64,000 nt of DNA, taken from positions 42,764-106,763 of the forward strand of contig RDYN01000018.1 of assembly GCA_004293365.1 (NCBI GenBank), written 5' to 3'. A model generated the notes under the pieces. It was not told the DNA's origin, did not search any database, and saw nothing but the letters and a program-made list of their open reading frames with translations. This document shows, one piece after another, positions 18,366 through 26,727 of this stretch. The translations under genes and the position numbers were made by a program. The first letter of the stretch is position 1, and each line of letters begins with the position of its first letter. Origin of the DNA: Oscillatoriales cyanobacterium. Lineage in GTDB: Bacteria > Cyanobacteriota > Cyanobacteriia > Cyanobacteriales > Microcoleaceae.

Positions 18366-19088
18366 TTAAGCGGCAGAAGCAGCCAGCCAAAACAAACCAT
18401 CCACCAAAAGCGTGCTCAAAACTGCTCCGCTGAAGGCGCGCCAGTGCAGGCTAGGGCGCAAACTCAGCAAACCGACTGTTAGCAGCACAGCGATTAAAAC
18501 TAAAGCGCAGCCTATGCCCCAAGGAGTGTCGATTTGCCCGATCGCACTTTGAAAAATCGGCATCGCGAATTCCGGTTCCGCGTGCATGACTTTGCGCCAG
18601 TAGGGCATCAACCCAGTTAAATAAAAATATAAGTCAGTAATAGCAGTGCCAAATAGCGAACCCAAGTAAAAATACCCGCCAACTTTTCCCCAGGATTTGT
18701 TCAAGCACCAAATAGCAAAGGGCAAGCCAATTGATTCTATAGGTAAGTGCAAAATTGGTTCCCATCTAAACCAGCCCCAATAGATGGAACCTGCCAGCCA
18801 ACATCCGGCAAAGCCTAATAATAAGTCTCCCCAAACTTGGGTTTTGGGGCGAAAAATTAGGATTAAACTAAGTACGAACCAGGGGATAGTTGAGAGCAAA
18901 CTGATGGTTGGATATAAACGCACTAATGGTGCTTGCACGAAGACGGGAATTGAGACTAAAAATGCTGAGGCGCTAAATATTAACCACTGTTTGAGGCTGT
19001 TTGTTCTACCTGAAGAAAGAGGATTTTCTAAGCGAGAAACGGTGACAATAGGTGCGATCGCCGATGATACTAAATCTAAATTAAACAA
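18366..19088 (-). CDS. DUF3120 integral membrane protein
   Basis: 240 residues with about six hydrophobic segments (for example WLIFSASAFLVSIPVF, TIPWFVLSLILIF, GIGCALVLIAVLLTVGLLSL). It matches the DUF3120 family found in cyanobacteria; function unknown. Its start overlaps the end of the upstream gene (19,081-19,668) by 8 bases, so the two are translated from one transcript. Its 3' side has GTGCGTCAG/CTGACGCAC repeats at 18,220-18,272. Confidence 0.85.
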   Translation of the reverse strand: MFNLDLVSSAIAPIVTVSRLENPLSSGRTNSLKQWLIFSASAFLVSIPVFVQAPLVRLYPTISLLSTIPWFVLSLILIFRPKTQVWGDLLLGFAGCWLAGSIYWGWFRWEPILHLPIESIGLPFAIWCLNKSWGKVGGYFYLGSLFGTAITDLYFYLTGLMPYWRKVMHAEPEFAMPIFQSAIGQIDTPWGIGCALVLIAVLLTVGLLSLRPSLHWRAFSGAVLSTLLVDGLFWLAASAA

Positions 19089-19668
19089 CTGACTGGACTC
19101 CGTACTGTTTCAATAGGTGGACTAAAAATTGTGCTGCGGTTGTCGGTGCGGCTGTCTCGATGCCGGCGGAGGTTTGGCTGATTTGCCAGCCTTTTGCCGT
19201 CTGGGGAGATCGCCACAAATCTAAATGTGCGATCGCGGGATCTGCGTAAAAGCTGTCTCCACCGCAGCCGAGAATTGCCGAGCTCCAGTGCGTGAAGCGA
19301 TCGTGGCTGATGCGGTGGATGGGAAAATTGCCCCCCAGGGGTACTCCCCAGCCGTCTAGGGCAAAAAATGCCCCAACTCGGCCGCCGATTTGCTGCCACA
19401 TCCAAGCCGCCCCGATCGCCCCGGCTACTCCTGCCGAAAAGCTGACAAATACTAAACTTTCTCCTGCTAAGTCTTGGCTGCACAGAAAGTGCAATATGTC
19501 AAGAGCTGAAAAAGGCGGATATTTATGAGCGGGAAAAATCTTAACAGAGTAGAATGTCTGGGTATTTTGCCGGGGTTCTAGGTCTCCCCAAACTTCCGAA
19601 AGTCCCTCTAGGAAACAATCAGTGAGTTTTGGGTCGTGGATTCCGGGGCAAATTACCAGTCTCATCAT
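19081..19668 (-). CDS. conserved alpha/beta-hydrolase-like protein of cyanobacteria
   Basis: 195 residues. It starts RLVICPGIHDPKLTDCFLEGL and has a nucleophile-elbow-like VFVSFSAGVAGAIGAAW at about 75-92, FFALDGWGVPLGG and HRISHDRFTHWSS. This suggests a compact alpha/beta-hydrolase fold with Ser in SFSAG and a downstream His. It is the first gene of a two-gene leftward operon with the DUF3120 protein. Substrate unknown. Confidence 0.75.
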   Translation of the reverse strand: MMRLVICPGIHDPKLTDCFLEGLSEVWGDLEPRQNTQTFYSVKIFPAHKYPPFSALDILHFLCSQDLAGESLVFVSFSAGVAGAIGAAWMWQQIGGRVGAFFALDGWGVPLGGNFPIHRISHDRFTHWSSAILGCGGDSFYADPAIAHLDLWRSPQTAKGWQISQTSAGIETAAPTTAAQFLVHLLKQYGVQSVV

Positions 19669-20345
19669 GCTTCAATAAAATTAATCAAGAGCTTAACATA
19701 ACTTTACTTTATTGTACACCATAACTAATTATATGCCATACGGGGGGATAGGATGTTAAACTCATGATAGCGGAAAGTTTGAAGAATATCCCCCCAAAAT
19801 AAACGCTGGGAACGCTCCAAACCTGCGGAATCCGAGGCAAGGCGAGAGAGTCTTAAGAAAACATAAAACTTATCCCCCCTGGCCCCATTCCCTGTCAGGC
19901 TTAACAAAGTCTGATTCTAGTTCTAGCCACCCTACGAGTTTCGGGTCGGAACCAAAAAGCCGATTTAGCTTGACCAGCAGAAGCCCCGCACTCTACTCAA
20001 TCGAGGGTGAGCGACGGGATAAATGCCAGCAAGTTGACGATTCCATCCCAAAGTCGAATTCCTCTTCGCCACTGGGAACAGCGTCGGGGTGGATGACGAA
20101 ACGAGCAAATTTTTTGATGTAGTGAAGCATCTTGACCATTACCTCCAATGCAAAAACCAAGCTAAACGGAGCGTGTTGCAAGAAAAAGTATGGGTCTTGG
20201 GAACCAGGACTCCTGCCCTTGGAGGCAATGTAAGACCAAAAAGACTACGGAGTTCGCTTGGCGGTTGTCATTGAATTGGGAAGCCCGTGCTGTACCGTAG
20301 GTCAGCGTCGGGTAGTTCATAATAAATAAAATTGAGGAATACAAA
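19669..20345. other. 677-base intergenic region, nothing recognised
   Basis: No gene with a believable start and product. Short frames on both strands are probably chance. The region precedes a metal-chelatase-like gene, so I searched it for a cobalamin riboswitch: some GGGAAC- and GGCAATGTAAG-like words occur near 20,198-20,236, but the required order of motifs is absent. Confidence 0.5.
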
Positions 20346-21584
20346 GTGGTTGCTTCTCCAGAAAAAATCGAGTTCAAAATATCTGCTGCACCCGCAAGTA
20401 ATGACCGGGTTGCTGTCTTGCTGATGGGTTACGGCGAAGTCGAAAGCTACGACGATTTTGCCAACTACAACGAACAAGCTTTAAATTTACTTACGGCAAA
20501 GTTTGCCCCGGTACCGACTTGGATTTATCCGCCGCTGGCCAAGATTTTAGCAATCTTTGACTTGCACGAATGGAGTCACCAGCACGGTCAATTTGTTTCG
20601 CCGCACAATGCTATTTTTGAACAGCAGCGGGCGGGGATTGAAAAGAATTTGCAGGAAAAATGGGGCGATCGGGTAAAAGTGTTCAAAGCTTTTAACTTTT
20701 GCGCGCCGTTTTTGCCGGAACAAGTAATTCCGCAAATTAAAGCTGAAGGCTTTGATAAGATTCTGATTTATCCGCTGTTGGTTGTTGATTCTGTTTTCAC
20801 CAGCGGCATTGCTGTAGAACAGGTGAATAAGGCTTTAGCTCAAACATTTGATGGTAAGGAACATTGGGTAAAAGGACAGCGCTACATTCCTTCTTTTTAC
20901 GATGAACCGGCTTACATTCAGCTAATGGCTGATATGGTTGAAGATGAGATTAAGAATGATTTGGCTGTAGCGCATTTGCCTTCTCAAATTGGGATTGTGT
21001 TGATGAATCACGGTTGTCCGCACAAGGCGAAGGGCTTTACTTCGGGGATTGTGGAAAGTCAAGCTTTGTACGATCGCGTGCGGGAACGTTTGATGTATCG
21101 CTATCCTTTGATTTCGGTGGGCTGGCTGAATCACGACACGCCGCTGATTGAATGGACACAGCCGGATGCGACGTTGGCTGCGAAGAATTTGATTGATTTG
21201 GGTGCAACTGCGATCGTGTTTATGCCGATCGGATTTGCGACTGAAAATCACGAAACTTTGTTAGATGTTGACCACGTGATTGAGTCTTTGCAGAAACAGC
21301 GTCAAGGTGTAACTTACCGCAAATTGCCTTGCGTGAACGATCGTCCAGAGTTTCTGAAAATGGCGGCTGAGTGGGCAAATCCGCAGATTGAAGCGTTGTT
21401 GAATGAGACGGCAGTTGCTGTTAATCCGAGTTTGGCTTCCACACACCGCGAGCACAGTCATTCTCATGGGGAGCACGGGCATTCTCATGGGGAACACGGG
21501 CATTCTCATGGCGGGCATTCTCACGGGCACGGGCATTCTCACGATCACGGACATTCTCATGGCGGGCAGGGGCACAGTCACTAA
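20346..21584 (+). CDS. ferrochelatase-like protein with His-rich C-terminal tail
   Basis: 412 residues. Residues 20-365 resemble ferrochelatase/chelatase proteins: VAVLLMGYGEVESYDDF at the N-terminus, LIYPLLVVDSVFTSGIAVEQVN, and a second half with VLMNHGCPHKAKGFTSGI and FMPIGFATENHETLLDVDH. The C-terminal 45 residues are almost only His, Gly, Ser and Glu (repeats of GHSHGEH), a strong metal-binding tail like those of Ni or Co chaperones. It may insert or carry a divalent metal for tetrapyrroles; the exact metal is unknown. GTG start after GAGGAAT. Confidence 0.78.
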   Translation: MVASPEKIEFKISAAPASNDRVAVLLMGYGEVESYDDFANYNEQALNLLTAKFAPVPTWIYPPLAKILAIFDLHEWSHQHGQFVSPHNAIFEQQRAGIEKNLQEKWGDRVKVFKAFNFCAPFLPEQVIPQIKAEGFDKILIYPLLVVDSVFTSGIAVEQVNKALAQTFDGKEHWVKGQRYIPSFYDEPAYIQLMADMVEDEIKNDLAVAHLPSQIGIVLMNHGCPHKAKGFTSGIVESQALYDRVRERLMYRYPLISVGWLNHDTPLIEWTQPDATLAAKNLIDLGATAIVFMPIGFATENHETLLDVDHVIESLQKQRQGVTYRKLPCVNDRPEFLKMAAEWANPQIEALLNETAVAVNPSLASTHREHSHSHGEHGHSHGEHGHSHGGHSHGHGHSHDHGHSHGGQGHSH

Positions 21585-21594
21585 TTAGGATCTC

Positions 21595-21658
21595 AGAAAC
21601 CGGGTTTTTGCGATAATACTGCGTTGAAGACGACAGATTAAGTAAAAACCCGGTTTCT
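21595..21658. repeat. ACCGGGTTTTT palindromic repeat, copy 3
   Basis: Arms AGAAACCGGGTTTTT (21,595) and AAAAACCCGGTTTCT (ending 21,658) enclose 34 bases directly behind the ferrochelatase-like gene. Same family as 12,491 and 14,711. It could double as a transcription terminator. Confidence 0.85.
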
Positions 21659-21757
21659 TTTGTCGGAGTGGTAAGTCGAGATTGATTAATGAATTTAACC
21701 CTTTAAAAATTCTACTGTTTTAAGGGCAGGGGAGTAGGTATCATCAGCTAATTGCCA

Positions 21758-23560
21758 TTACTGCTTGTTTCGATCAAGATTACCTAAATTAAACAAAGTT
21801 TCTGTATGTTCTTGCGGGAAAGCCTCACGAGTTCTGACTGTTAAAGCATTTTCATAACACTTTTTCGCCCGTTCGATATTCTCAGCCCTTTCTCCCCTGA
21901 TTCTGTTACTGTAGGCTTCTCCCAGATTATTTTGCGTCCTTGCCCAATATTCGGGAAAGGCATCGGGGGTGTAGACGGATAATGCAGCAGTGTAAGATGC
22001 GATCGCCCGTTCGATATTCTCAGCCCTTTCTCCCCTGATTCTGTTACTGTAGGCAGTTGCCAGATTATTTTGGGTCATTGCCCAATATTCGGGAAAAGCT
22101 TCAAGGGTATAAACTTCTAGTGCATTTCGGTAAAATGCGATCGCCTTTTCTAGATTATCAGCCCTCTCTCCCCTGATTCTGTTACTGTAGGCATTTGCCA
22201 GATTATTTTGCGTCATCGCCCAATATTCGGGAAAAGCTTCAAGGGTATAAACTTCTAGTGCATTTCGGTAAAATGCGATCGCCCATTCGATATTATCAGC
22301 GCTTTCTCCCCTGATTCTGTTATCGATGAATTGCCCTAAATGACTTGCCAGATTTCGGAGGAAATTAGCGCCATTTTCGCCTCCTTGTTCTGTTAACTTT
22401 GCCGCTACTGACTTGCAAGTTTCCAGAAATCCACGATCTAATAATTCTGAGTTATTCTGTAAAATCTGCGGTTCGTCTCCGTTGTGGCAATTCAGCAGGG
22501 TGTTAATTAGTTGCAGGTAGACTTGGGCGCGGGTTTCGTCGTAAGATGCGATCGCCCGTTCTAAATTATTCGCCCGATAGCCTTGAGGATATTCTTGGTA
22601 AAGATTCCCCAGTCGTCCCAAAGCAGCAGCCTCTCCTAGGCTATCTTTCAAACTCCTAGCAATTTCTAAAGACTGCTGATATAGATGGAATACCCGTTCC
22701 CACAATCCTAAGTCACGGTAAAGATCGCCTAACTCTAACAAAGTCTCAGACTCCGCCTGGGGTAAGTTCAATTTTCTTTGCAAAGCAAGTGACTTGTCAA
22801 AGAAATGAATTGCCCGATCGAGCTCCTGTGAATAATCCTCTGGTTTGCGCGTGTTTACCAGGCTTGCATAACTATTAGCAACTCGATTGTATAGCGTTGC
22901 TAATGCAGGAGTTTCCATCGCTTGTTGCTCCAGGTTTTCTACCTGATCTAACAGTTCATCTAGCGGTAAAGTCTCTCTTCTCTCAGGCTCAATCAGCAGA
23001 GAAATTTCCCCATTCCAATTAACCACACCTGTTTCTTGCACCACCGGTGCTACAAATCGAAATACACCACTCCGCCAACTCCAAAAATCCGGCGCTTCCC
23101 GACTCAAGCGACTCAGAATATTTGGTGTTACCCAAAGTACAATGGGATAAGGAAACTCCCGTAACCCCTCCCGCGTCCATTGCAAATAGCCGAAAAAACG
23201 GCTTAACTCAGACCGATGATTAGAGTCAGCTTGTGACACAAACTCCATCAAAGCCTCCGTTCCCGTTACAGTAATTGCGGCTGATGCGTGGGATTCTTTT
23301 AACTCTGGGCAATCCTTAACCAGTTGCTCCAATGCAGCCCTTATACTCGGTTCTTGTTGATTCAATACCACTCGATAACAGGAGATATTGGGAGCAAGTT
23401 CGGCCTCGTAACGATTAATAATCTGGGTTTGAAAATCTCCTGGTTTACAGGAAGCAATCAACAATGACAATACACCTTTACTTGCTTCAATTAAAGAGAC
23501 AAGACCATCGTAACTATCCTCATTAATTGATTGATCGTCCACGATTTCACTGTCAAGCAT
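21758..23560 (-). CDS. TPR protein, partner of the upstream ATPase
   Basis: 600 residues. The N-terminal 190 residues form a Rossmann-like domain of the kind placed before TPRs in cyanobacterial regulators (GVLSLLIASCKPGDFQTQIINRYE, YPIVLWVTPNILSRLSREAPDFWSWR). Residues 210-600 are TPRs. Four near-identical modules of about 47 residues (EAFPEYWAMTQNNLA-AYSNRIRGERA) end the protein, pointing to recent internal duplication. Its ATG follows the TAA of the upstream ATPase with no gap, so the two are co-translated. It probably acts as sensor or scaffold; the target is unknown. Confidence 0.85.
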   Translation of the reverse strand: MLDSEIVDDQSINEDSYDGLVSLIEASKGVLSLLIASCKPGDFQTQIINRYEAELAPNISCYRVVLNQQEPSIRAALEQLVKDCPELKESHASAAITVTGTEALMEFVSQADSNHRSELSRFFGYLQWTREGLREFPYPIVLWVTPNILSRLSREAPDFWSWRSGVFRFVAPVVQETGVVNWNGEISLLIEPERRETLPLDELLDQVENLEQQAMETPALATLYNRVANSYASLVNTRKPEDYSQELDRAIHFFDKSLALQRKLNLPQAESETLLELGDLYRDLGLWERVFHLYQQSLEIARSLKDSLGEAAALGRLGNLYQEYPQGYRANNLERAIASYDETRAQVYLQLINTLLNCHNGDEPQILQNNSELLDRGFLETCKSVAAKLTEQGGENGANFLRNLASHLGQFIDNRIRGESADNIEWAIAFYRNALEVYTLEAFPEYWAMTQNNLANAYSNRIRGERADNLEKAIAFYRNALEVYTLEAFPEYWAMTQNNLATAYSNRIRGERAENIERAIASYTAALSVYTPDAFPEYWARTQNNLGEAYSNRIRGERAENIERAKKCYENALTVRTREAFPQEHTETLFNLGNLDRNKQ

Positions 23561-24892
23561 TTACCCCTCCGCTCCAATTAAGCCACGCCGCTGCAATATT
23601 TCCTGAACCACTGGATGAACTCCAAACCACAAATCGTCATTGCGATATTCTAGGATATAGAGCGTGTGCAATAAATCTAAGAAATCCTGATCCATCCCAT
23701 CTTTGGGTAAATAATTTTGGTATACATCCACTAGAATTTGATAGCGATTTTGTCCCAGGGGTTCTGTTAAATTAATTCGATAATCTTTAATAGCATTTTC
23801 CAAAATCTCAGGCGTAATTATCAAATCTTGCTTGTCTGGTGTGCGACGTAATTGCTTCAAACATAACCCACAGCACAGACTAGCCAAACGAATAAATTCT
23901 CGCAATGCACCACCACTTTTGACAATCATCATCTGAGTTGCTTCCGGTGCAATCAACTCCTTGGGGATTCGCTTGTAAAGAATTTGTTCAAATACTTTTA
24001 CAGCTTCTGCGACAGGAGAGGCATTGGCAACTCTATCTTCTCCACGCGGAAACAACTTCGTCGCCCACATGGATTGAATCTTATTTTTAGTAGCATTCTG
24101 AATAATTCCTCGCAACGACAGATCTCGTGTCGCCGCCATTGGAATTGTATAAATAATCCGAAATTGAGGTTGAAATAACGCATTGATATTATTTCGATAA
24201 ACGCGATTAACCGTTTCTAAATCTAGTTTATCAAGATCGTCAATCACGACCAGAACTTCTTGTCTGCACCCCGCTTGAATCGCAACAGCGATATCATTAA
24301 TGCGATCGATCAACTCTGAAATCCGTCTTTCAAACTTAGTCGTAATTTCCTCACGAATCACAGAGTTAGCCTTCAAAGTTGCTTTCAATTTGGCAAAGAA
24401 TTTGACAAATAAAGCATTGACACCAGCTTCTCCACTCGTTTCTAACTCCATGCCAGATTCAAAGGAAGTTTCCTCAGTTCTAGTATGCTCATCAAGCCAC
24501 TGATAAAAAGCTTTTTTTGTTTTAGAACCGATTTTAATCTGGCGTTTTTCTGCTGCTTCCATAAGCTGTACTGCCATAGCAAACAAAATGGTGACATGAT
24601 CCACTTCTGATGTTCCAATCATGTCAGCGATTGAAAAGAAAACTACAAAGTAGCGATCCTTCGTATCCTGGCAGAATTGACCCAGCAATGTCGATTTGCC
24701 TGACCCACGATGCCCTGTAAAAATGATTTTGTTATCGTCTGGTGAGCAATCTTCAACCAAATGATCTAATTCTTCTAAAATTTCAGTACCATATTCCACA
24801 TGAAATCTATTCAGTTGCTCTGCGGTGCTCAAGGGAGGTAACTGAAGATTCTGGAAGGCTGTTTGGAAGGATGCTAGGCGCTGGTTAGTCAT
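23561..24892 (-). CDS. P-loop (AAA/STAND-like) ATPase
   Basis: 443 residues. Walker A FTGHRGSGKSTL at about 57-68, Walker B VLVVIDDLDKLD at about 215, an arginine-rich sensor region after IIYTIPMAATRDLSLRG, and a C-terminal winged-helix-like part (LHTLYILEYRNDDLWFGVHPVVQEILQRRG). This resembles KAP/STAND-type signalling ATPases. It is the first gene of a tight two-gene operon with the TPR protein. Similar NTPase-TPR pairs act in signalling or phage defence, but no effector domain is visible here, so a defence role is only a possibility. Confidence 0.83.
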   Translation of the reverse strand: MTNQRLASFQTAFQNLQLPPLSTAEQLNRFHVEYGTEILEELDHLVEDCSPDDNKIIFTGHRGSGKSTLLGQFCQDTKDRYFVVFFSIADMIGTSEVDHVTILFAMAVQLMEAAEKRQIKIGSKTKKAFYQWLDEHTRTEETSFESGMELETSGEAGVNALFVKFFAKLKATLKANSVIREEITTKFERRISELIDRINDIAVAIQAGCRQEVLVVIDDLDKLDLETVNRVYRNNINALFQPQFRIIYTIPMAATRDLSLRGIIQNATKNKIQSMWATKLFPRGEDRVANASPVAEAVKVFEQILYKRIPKELIAPEATQMMIVKSGGALREFIRLASLCCGLCLKQLRRTPDKQDLIITPEILENAIKDYRINLTEPLGQNRYQILVDVYQNYLPKDGMDQDFLDLLHTLYILEYRNDDLWFGVHPVVQEILQRRGLIGAEG

Positions 24893-25020
24893 AGGGAATA
24901 TATATGCACTCTAACTCTTAGTTTAGCACAATGCCCTGTAATCTCACCCCTCTACTGCTAAATCTTCCCTTGGAGGTAAGTCCCACTTGAGTTGATCGGC
25001 GACATTTTAGCTGCATCTCT

Positions 25021-25737
25021 TCATACTTCTTGCAAAATGCGATTATTCAAACGCTCATATTCATCCTCTAGCAGCCACATTTTAGCAGCTTCGTAATTCT
25101 CACTAGAAAAAATAACTTTATAGTTTTGTGCCGGATTATGAATGCAAAATATCCCTGATTTTTTCTTAACTAGCATCAGGATATAAGGAGGAGATATCAG
25201 ACTATCAGCCCAGATTTCCGCAAACTCCCACTCAGTAGTGTTCGCAGATGAGCCAACCTCATTTTCCGGTAAAGATAGTACGAGAAATCCCTCTCTCTTA
25301 TTATCCCATTTCAAGTTATTTTTAATCTGACAGATGCACTCACTAACATTCTGTTGGTACAGACTATCTATGCGATCGCAGTGCCATTCAAATATTACAA
25401 CCCATTGAGGTTGCTCTGTCAAAATCGCTTTGAGAAATTCATCAAAACTTTTGCTTTCCCAATCTATCTCCGAGCCATTCACCTCGGATTCTAACAAGTC
25501 CAATCCTTTCCCTTGCACCGAAAAATTCAGCCATTCCATATTTCCCCAAACGGAAGGCAAAAGCTTGATTATATGGGGCGGAATTTGTCGCTCTACTAAT
25601 TTTATATGCTTGCCCCAGAGGTAATATTTTTCGCCTTGAGGATATTCTACACCACCCCAAGTAAAAGTTTCCTGATGACATTCTAAATACTCAAGAGTCT
25701 GTCTTGTAGAAAGCAATATTTCAAAACAGGCATCCAT
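25021..25737 (-). CDS. unknown protein, candidate immunity protein
   Basis: 238 residues, acidic and Trp-rich, without a domain I recognise. Its start lies 14 bases downstream of a toxin-like C-terminal fragment (25,752-25,928) on the same strand. In contact-dependent or polymorphic toxin loci the immunity gene follows the toxin at exactly such spacing, and immunity proteins are often acidic orphans. The role is inferred from position only. ATG start at 25,737; GTTAATCAACATC lies just upstream. Confidence 0.6.
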   Translation of the reverse strand: MDACFEILLSTRQTLEYLECHQETFTWGGVEYPQGEKYYLWGKHIKLVERQIPPHIIKLLPSVWGNMEWLNFSVQGKGLDLLESEVNGSEIDWESKSFDEFLKAILTEQPQWVVIFEWHCDRIDSLYQQNVSECICQIKNNLKWDNKREGFLVLSLPENEVGSSANTTEWEFAEIWADSLISPPYILMLVKKKSGIFCIHNPAQNYKVIFSSENYEAAKMWLLEDEYERLNNRILQEV

Positions 25738-25751
25738 AATTTATCCTTTAG

Positions 25752-25928
25752 TTAATCAACATCTCTGGGATACCACCAAAATTGTTTCAATCCAGATTCC
25801 CATCTTTTTTGTTCCCAATTATAGCGAAATTCGTGGATGTGGGGGTTGGGACGATCGGATGGGCGATCGCGGTCTGTCAAATCGACTCTACCCCAAGGCA
25901 CATCATAGCCATTAGAATATAAATCAAC
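25752..25928 (-). pseudogene. C-terminal fragment of a secreted toxin-like protein
   Basis: 58 sense codons with no ATG (a GTG at codon 8 is possible), bounded upstream by an in-frame TGA. The peptide contains GYDVPWGRVDLTDRDRPS, PNPHIHEFRYNW and FWWYPRDVD: aromatic, His/Asp/Arg-rich, and typical in style of the end of a polymorphic-toxin nuclease domain. No upstream toxin body remains, since the next gene upstream runs in the opposite direction. It is best read as a leftover toxin tip kept beside its immunity gene. Confidence 0.5.
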
Positions 25929-26026
25929 TCACCTGTGTTTGACTGCGTGCGAATCCCCTTTACATAAAGAGCGAGCGAACTTGATATTATGCTAAAATTA
26001 AATGAGAGTGTCAGCAACTAAAAAAA

Positions 26027-26386
26027 ATGGCAACAATTACTCTTCAAATTTCCGACGAACTAGCACTGCGATTAGATCCTCTCAAAGATGAATTACCACA
26101 GATTTTGATGCTGGGATTGAGGGAAGTCGAAGCCAATCCTTCAAACGGTTTTTCTGGACTCAGACAGATCTTAGAATTTATAGCAAGTTTACCGTCGCCA
26201 CAAGAAATATTAGCCCTGCGTTTGTCCGACTCTCTTCAAGCAGAAATCGATACTTTATTAGAAAAAAACCGTACAGAAGGACTCACGCCGATCGAGCAGG
26301 GTTTGTGGCAACAATACGAATTTGTCGAACATTTAGTACGCATTGCAAAAACGCAAGCTTTGGTGAAAATGAGCGAGGCTGCATGA
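26027..26386 (+). CDS. conserved small protein upstream of HNH gene
   Basis: 119 residues. It begins MATITLQISDELALRLDPLKDELPQILMLGLREVE, resembling the N-terminal strand-helix of small cyanobacterial antitoxin-like or regulatory proteins, followed by a helical C-terminus. Its stop overlaps the ATG of the HNH gene by 4 bases (ATGA), so the two form a unit. Such pairs recur in cyanobacteria. I cannot assign a function; an antitoxin or accessory role to the nuclease is a guess. Confidence 0.7.
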   Translation: MATITLQISDELALRLDPLKDELPQILMLGLREVEANPSNGFSGLRQILEFIASLPSPQEILALRLSDSLQAEIDTLLEKNRTEGLTPIEQGLWQQYEFVEHLVRIAKTQALVKMSEAA

Positions 26387-26568
26387 GCAAAACCTACGTT
26401 TCAGCTAGTTTGCGACGCATGATATGCGATCGCGCCACAGGATGCTGTGAATATTGTTTAATCCCAGAAACACTCGCCCTCTCGTCTCATCAGGTAGACC
26501 ATATCATCGCAGAAAAACACAGGGGCGAAACAGTATTATCAGGTAAATCACGCAAAAAATCAACATAG
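26383..26568 (+). pseudogene. truncated HNH endonuclease
   Basis: 61 residues remain: SKTYVSASLRRMICDRATGCCEYCLIP then SHQVDHIIAEKHRGET, i.e. the first Cys pair and the His-Asp-His start of an HNH nuclease. Full-length relatives are well over 100 residues and carry a second Cys pair and the final Asn/His. After HRGE the sequence becomes VLSGKSRKKST and stops, so the catalytic domain is incomplete; a deletion or frameshift is likely. The palindromic repeat at 26,617 lies just beyond. Confidence 0.75.
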
Positions 26569-26616
26569 AATGCTTGTTTGAAATAATATTTTTTAGAGTT
26601 GAAGCGCCCTAAAAAC

Positions 26617-26676
26617 GGTTCGTAGTGAGGACTTCAGTCCGCAGCTTCAGAGGACTAAAGTCCTCACTACAAACCT
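26617..26676. repeat. GGTTCGTAGTGAGGACT palindromic repeat, copy 2
   Basis: Same family as 15,024-15,087: GGTTCGTAGTGAGGACTTCA pairs with AGTCCTCACTACAAACC. It lies behind the truncated HNH gene; possibly its arrival coincided with the truncation. Confidence 0.85.
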
Positions 26677-26727
26677 TACTTATTGCTGTCGATCGACCCG
26701 ACAATATATTAACAACGGCGGCGCACC

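Noticed and set aside
19850..20345. Possible cobalamin riboswitch before the chelatase-like gene
   Set aside because: GGGAAC and GGCAATGTAAG words near 20,198-20,236 resemble parts of the motif, but GCCACTGG lies upstream instead of downstream and the GGTGnAA core is missing.
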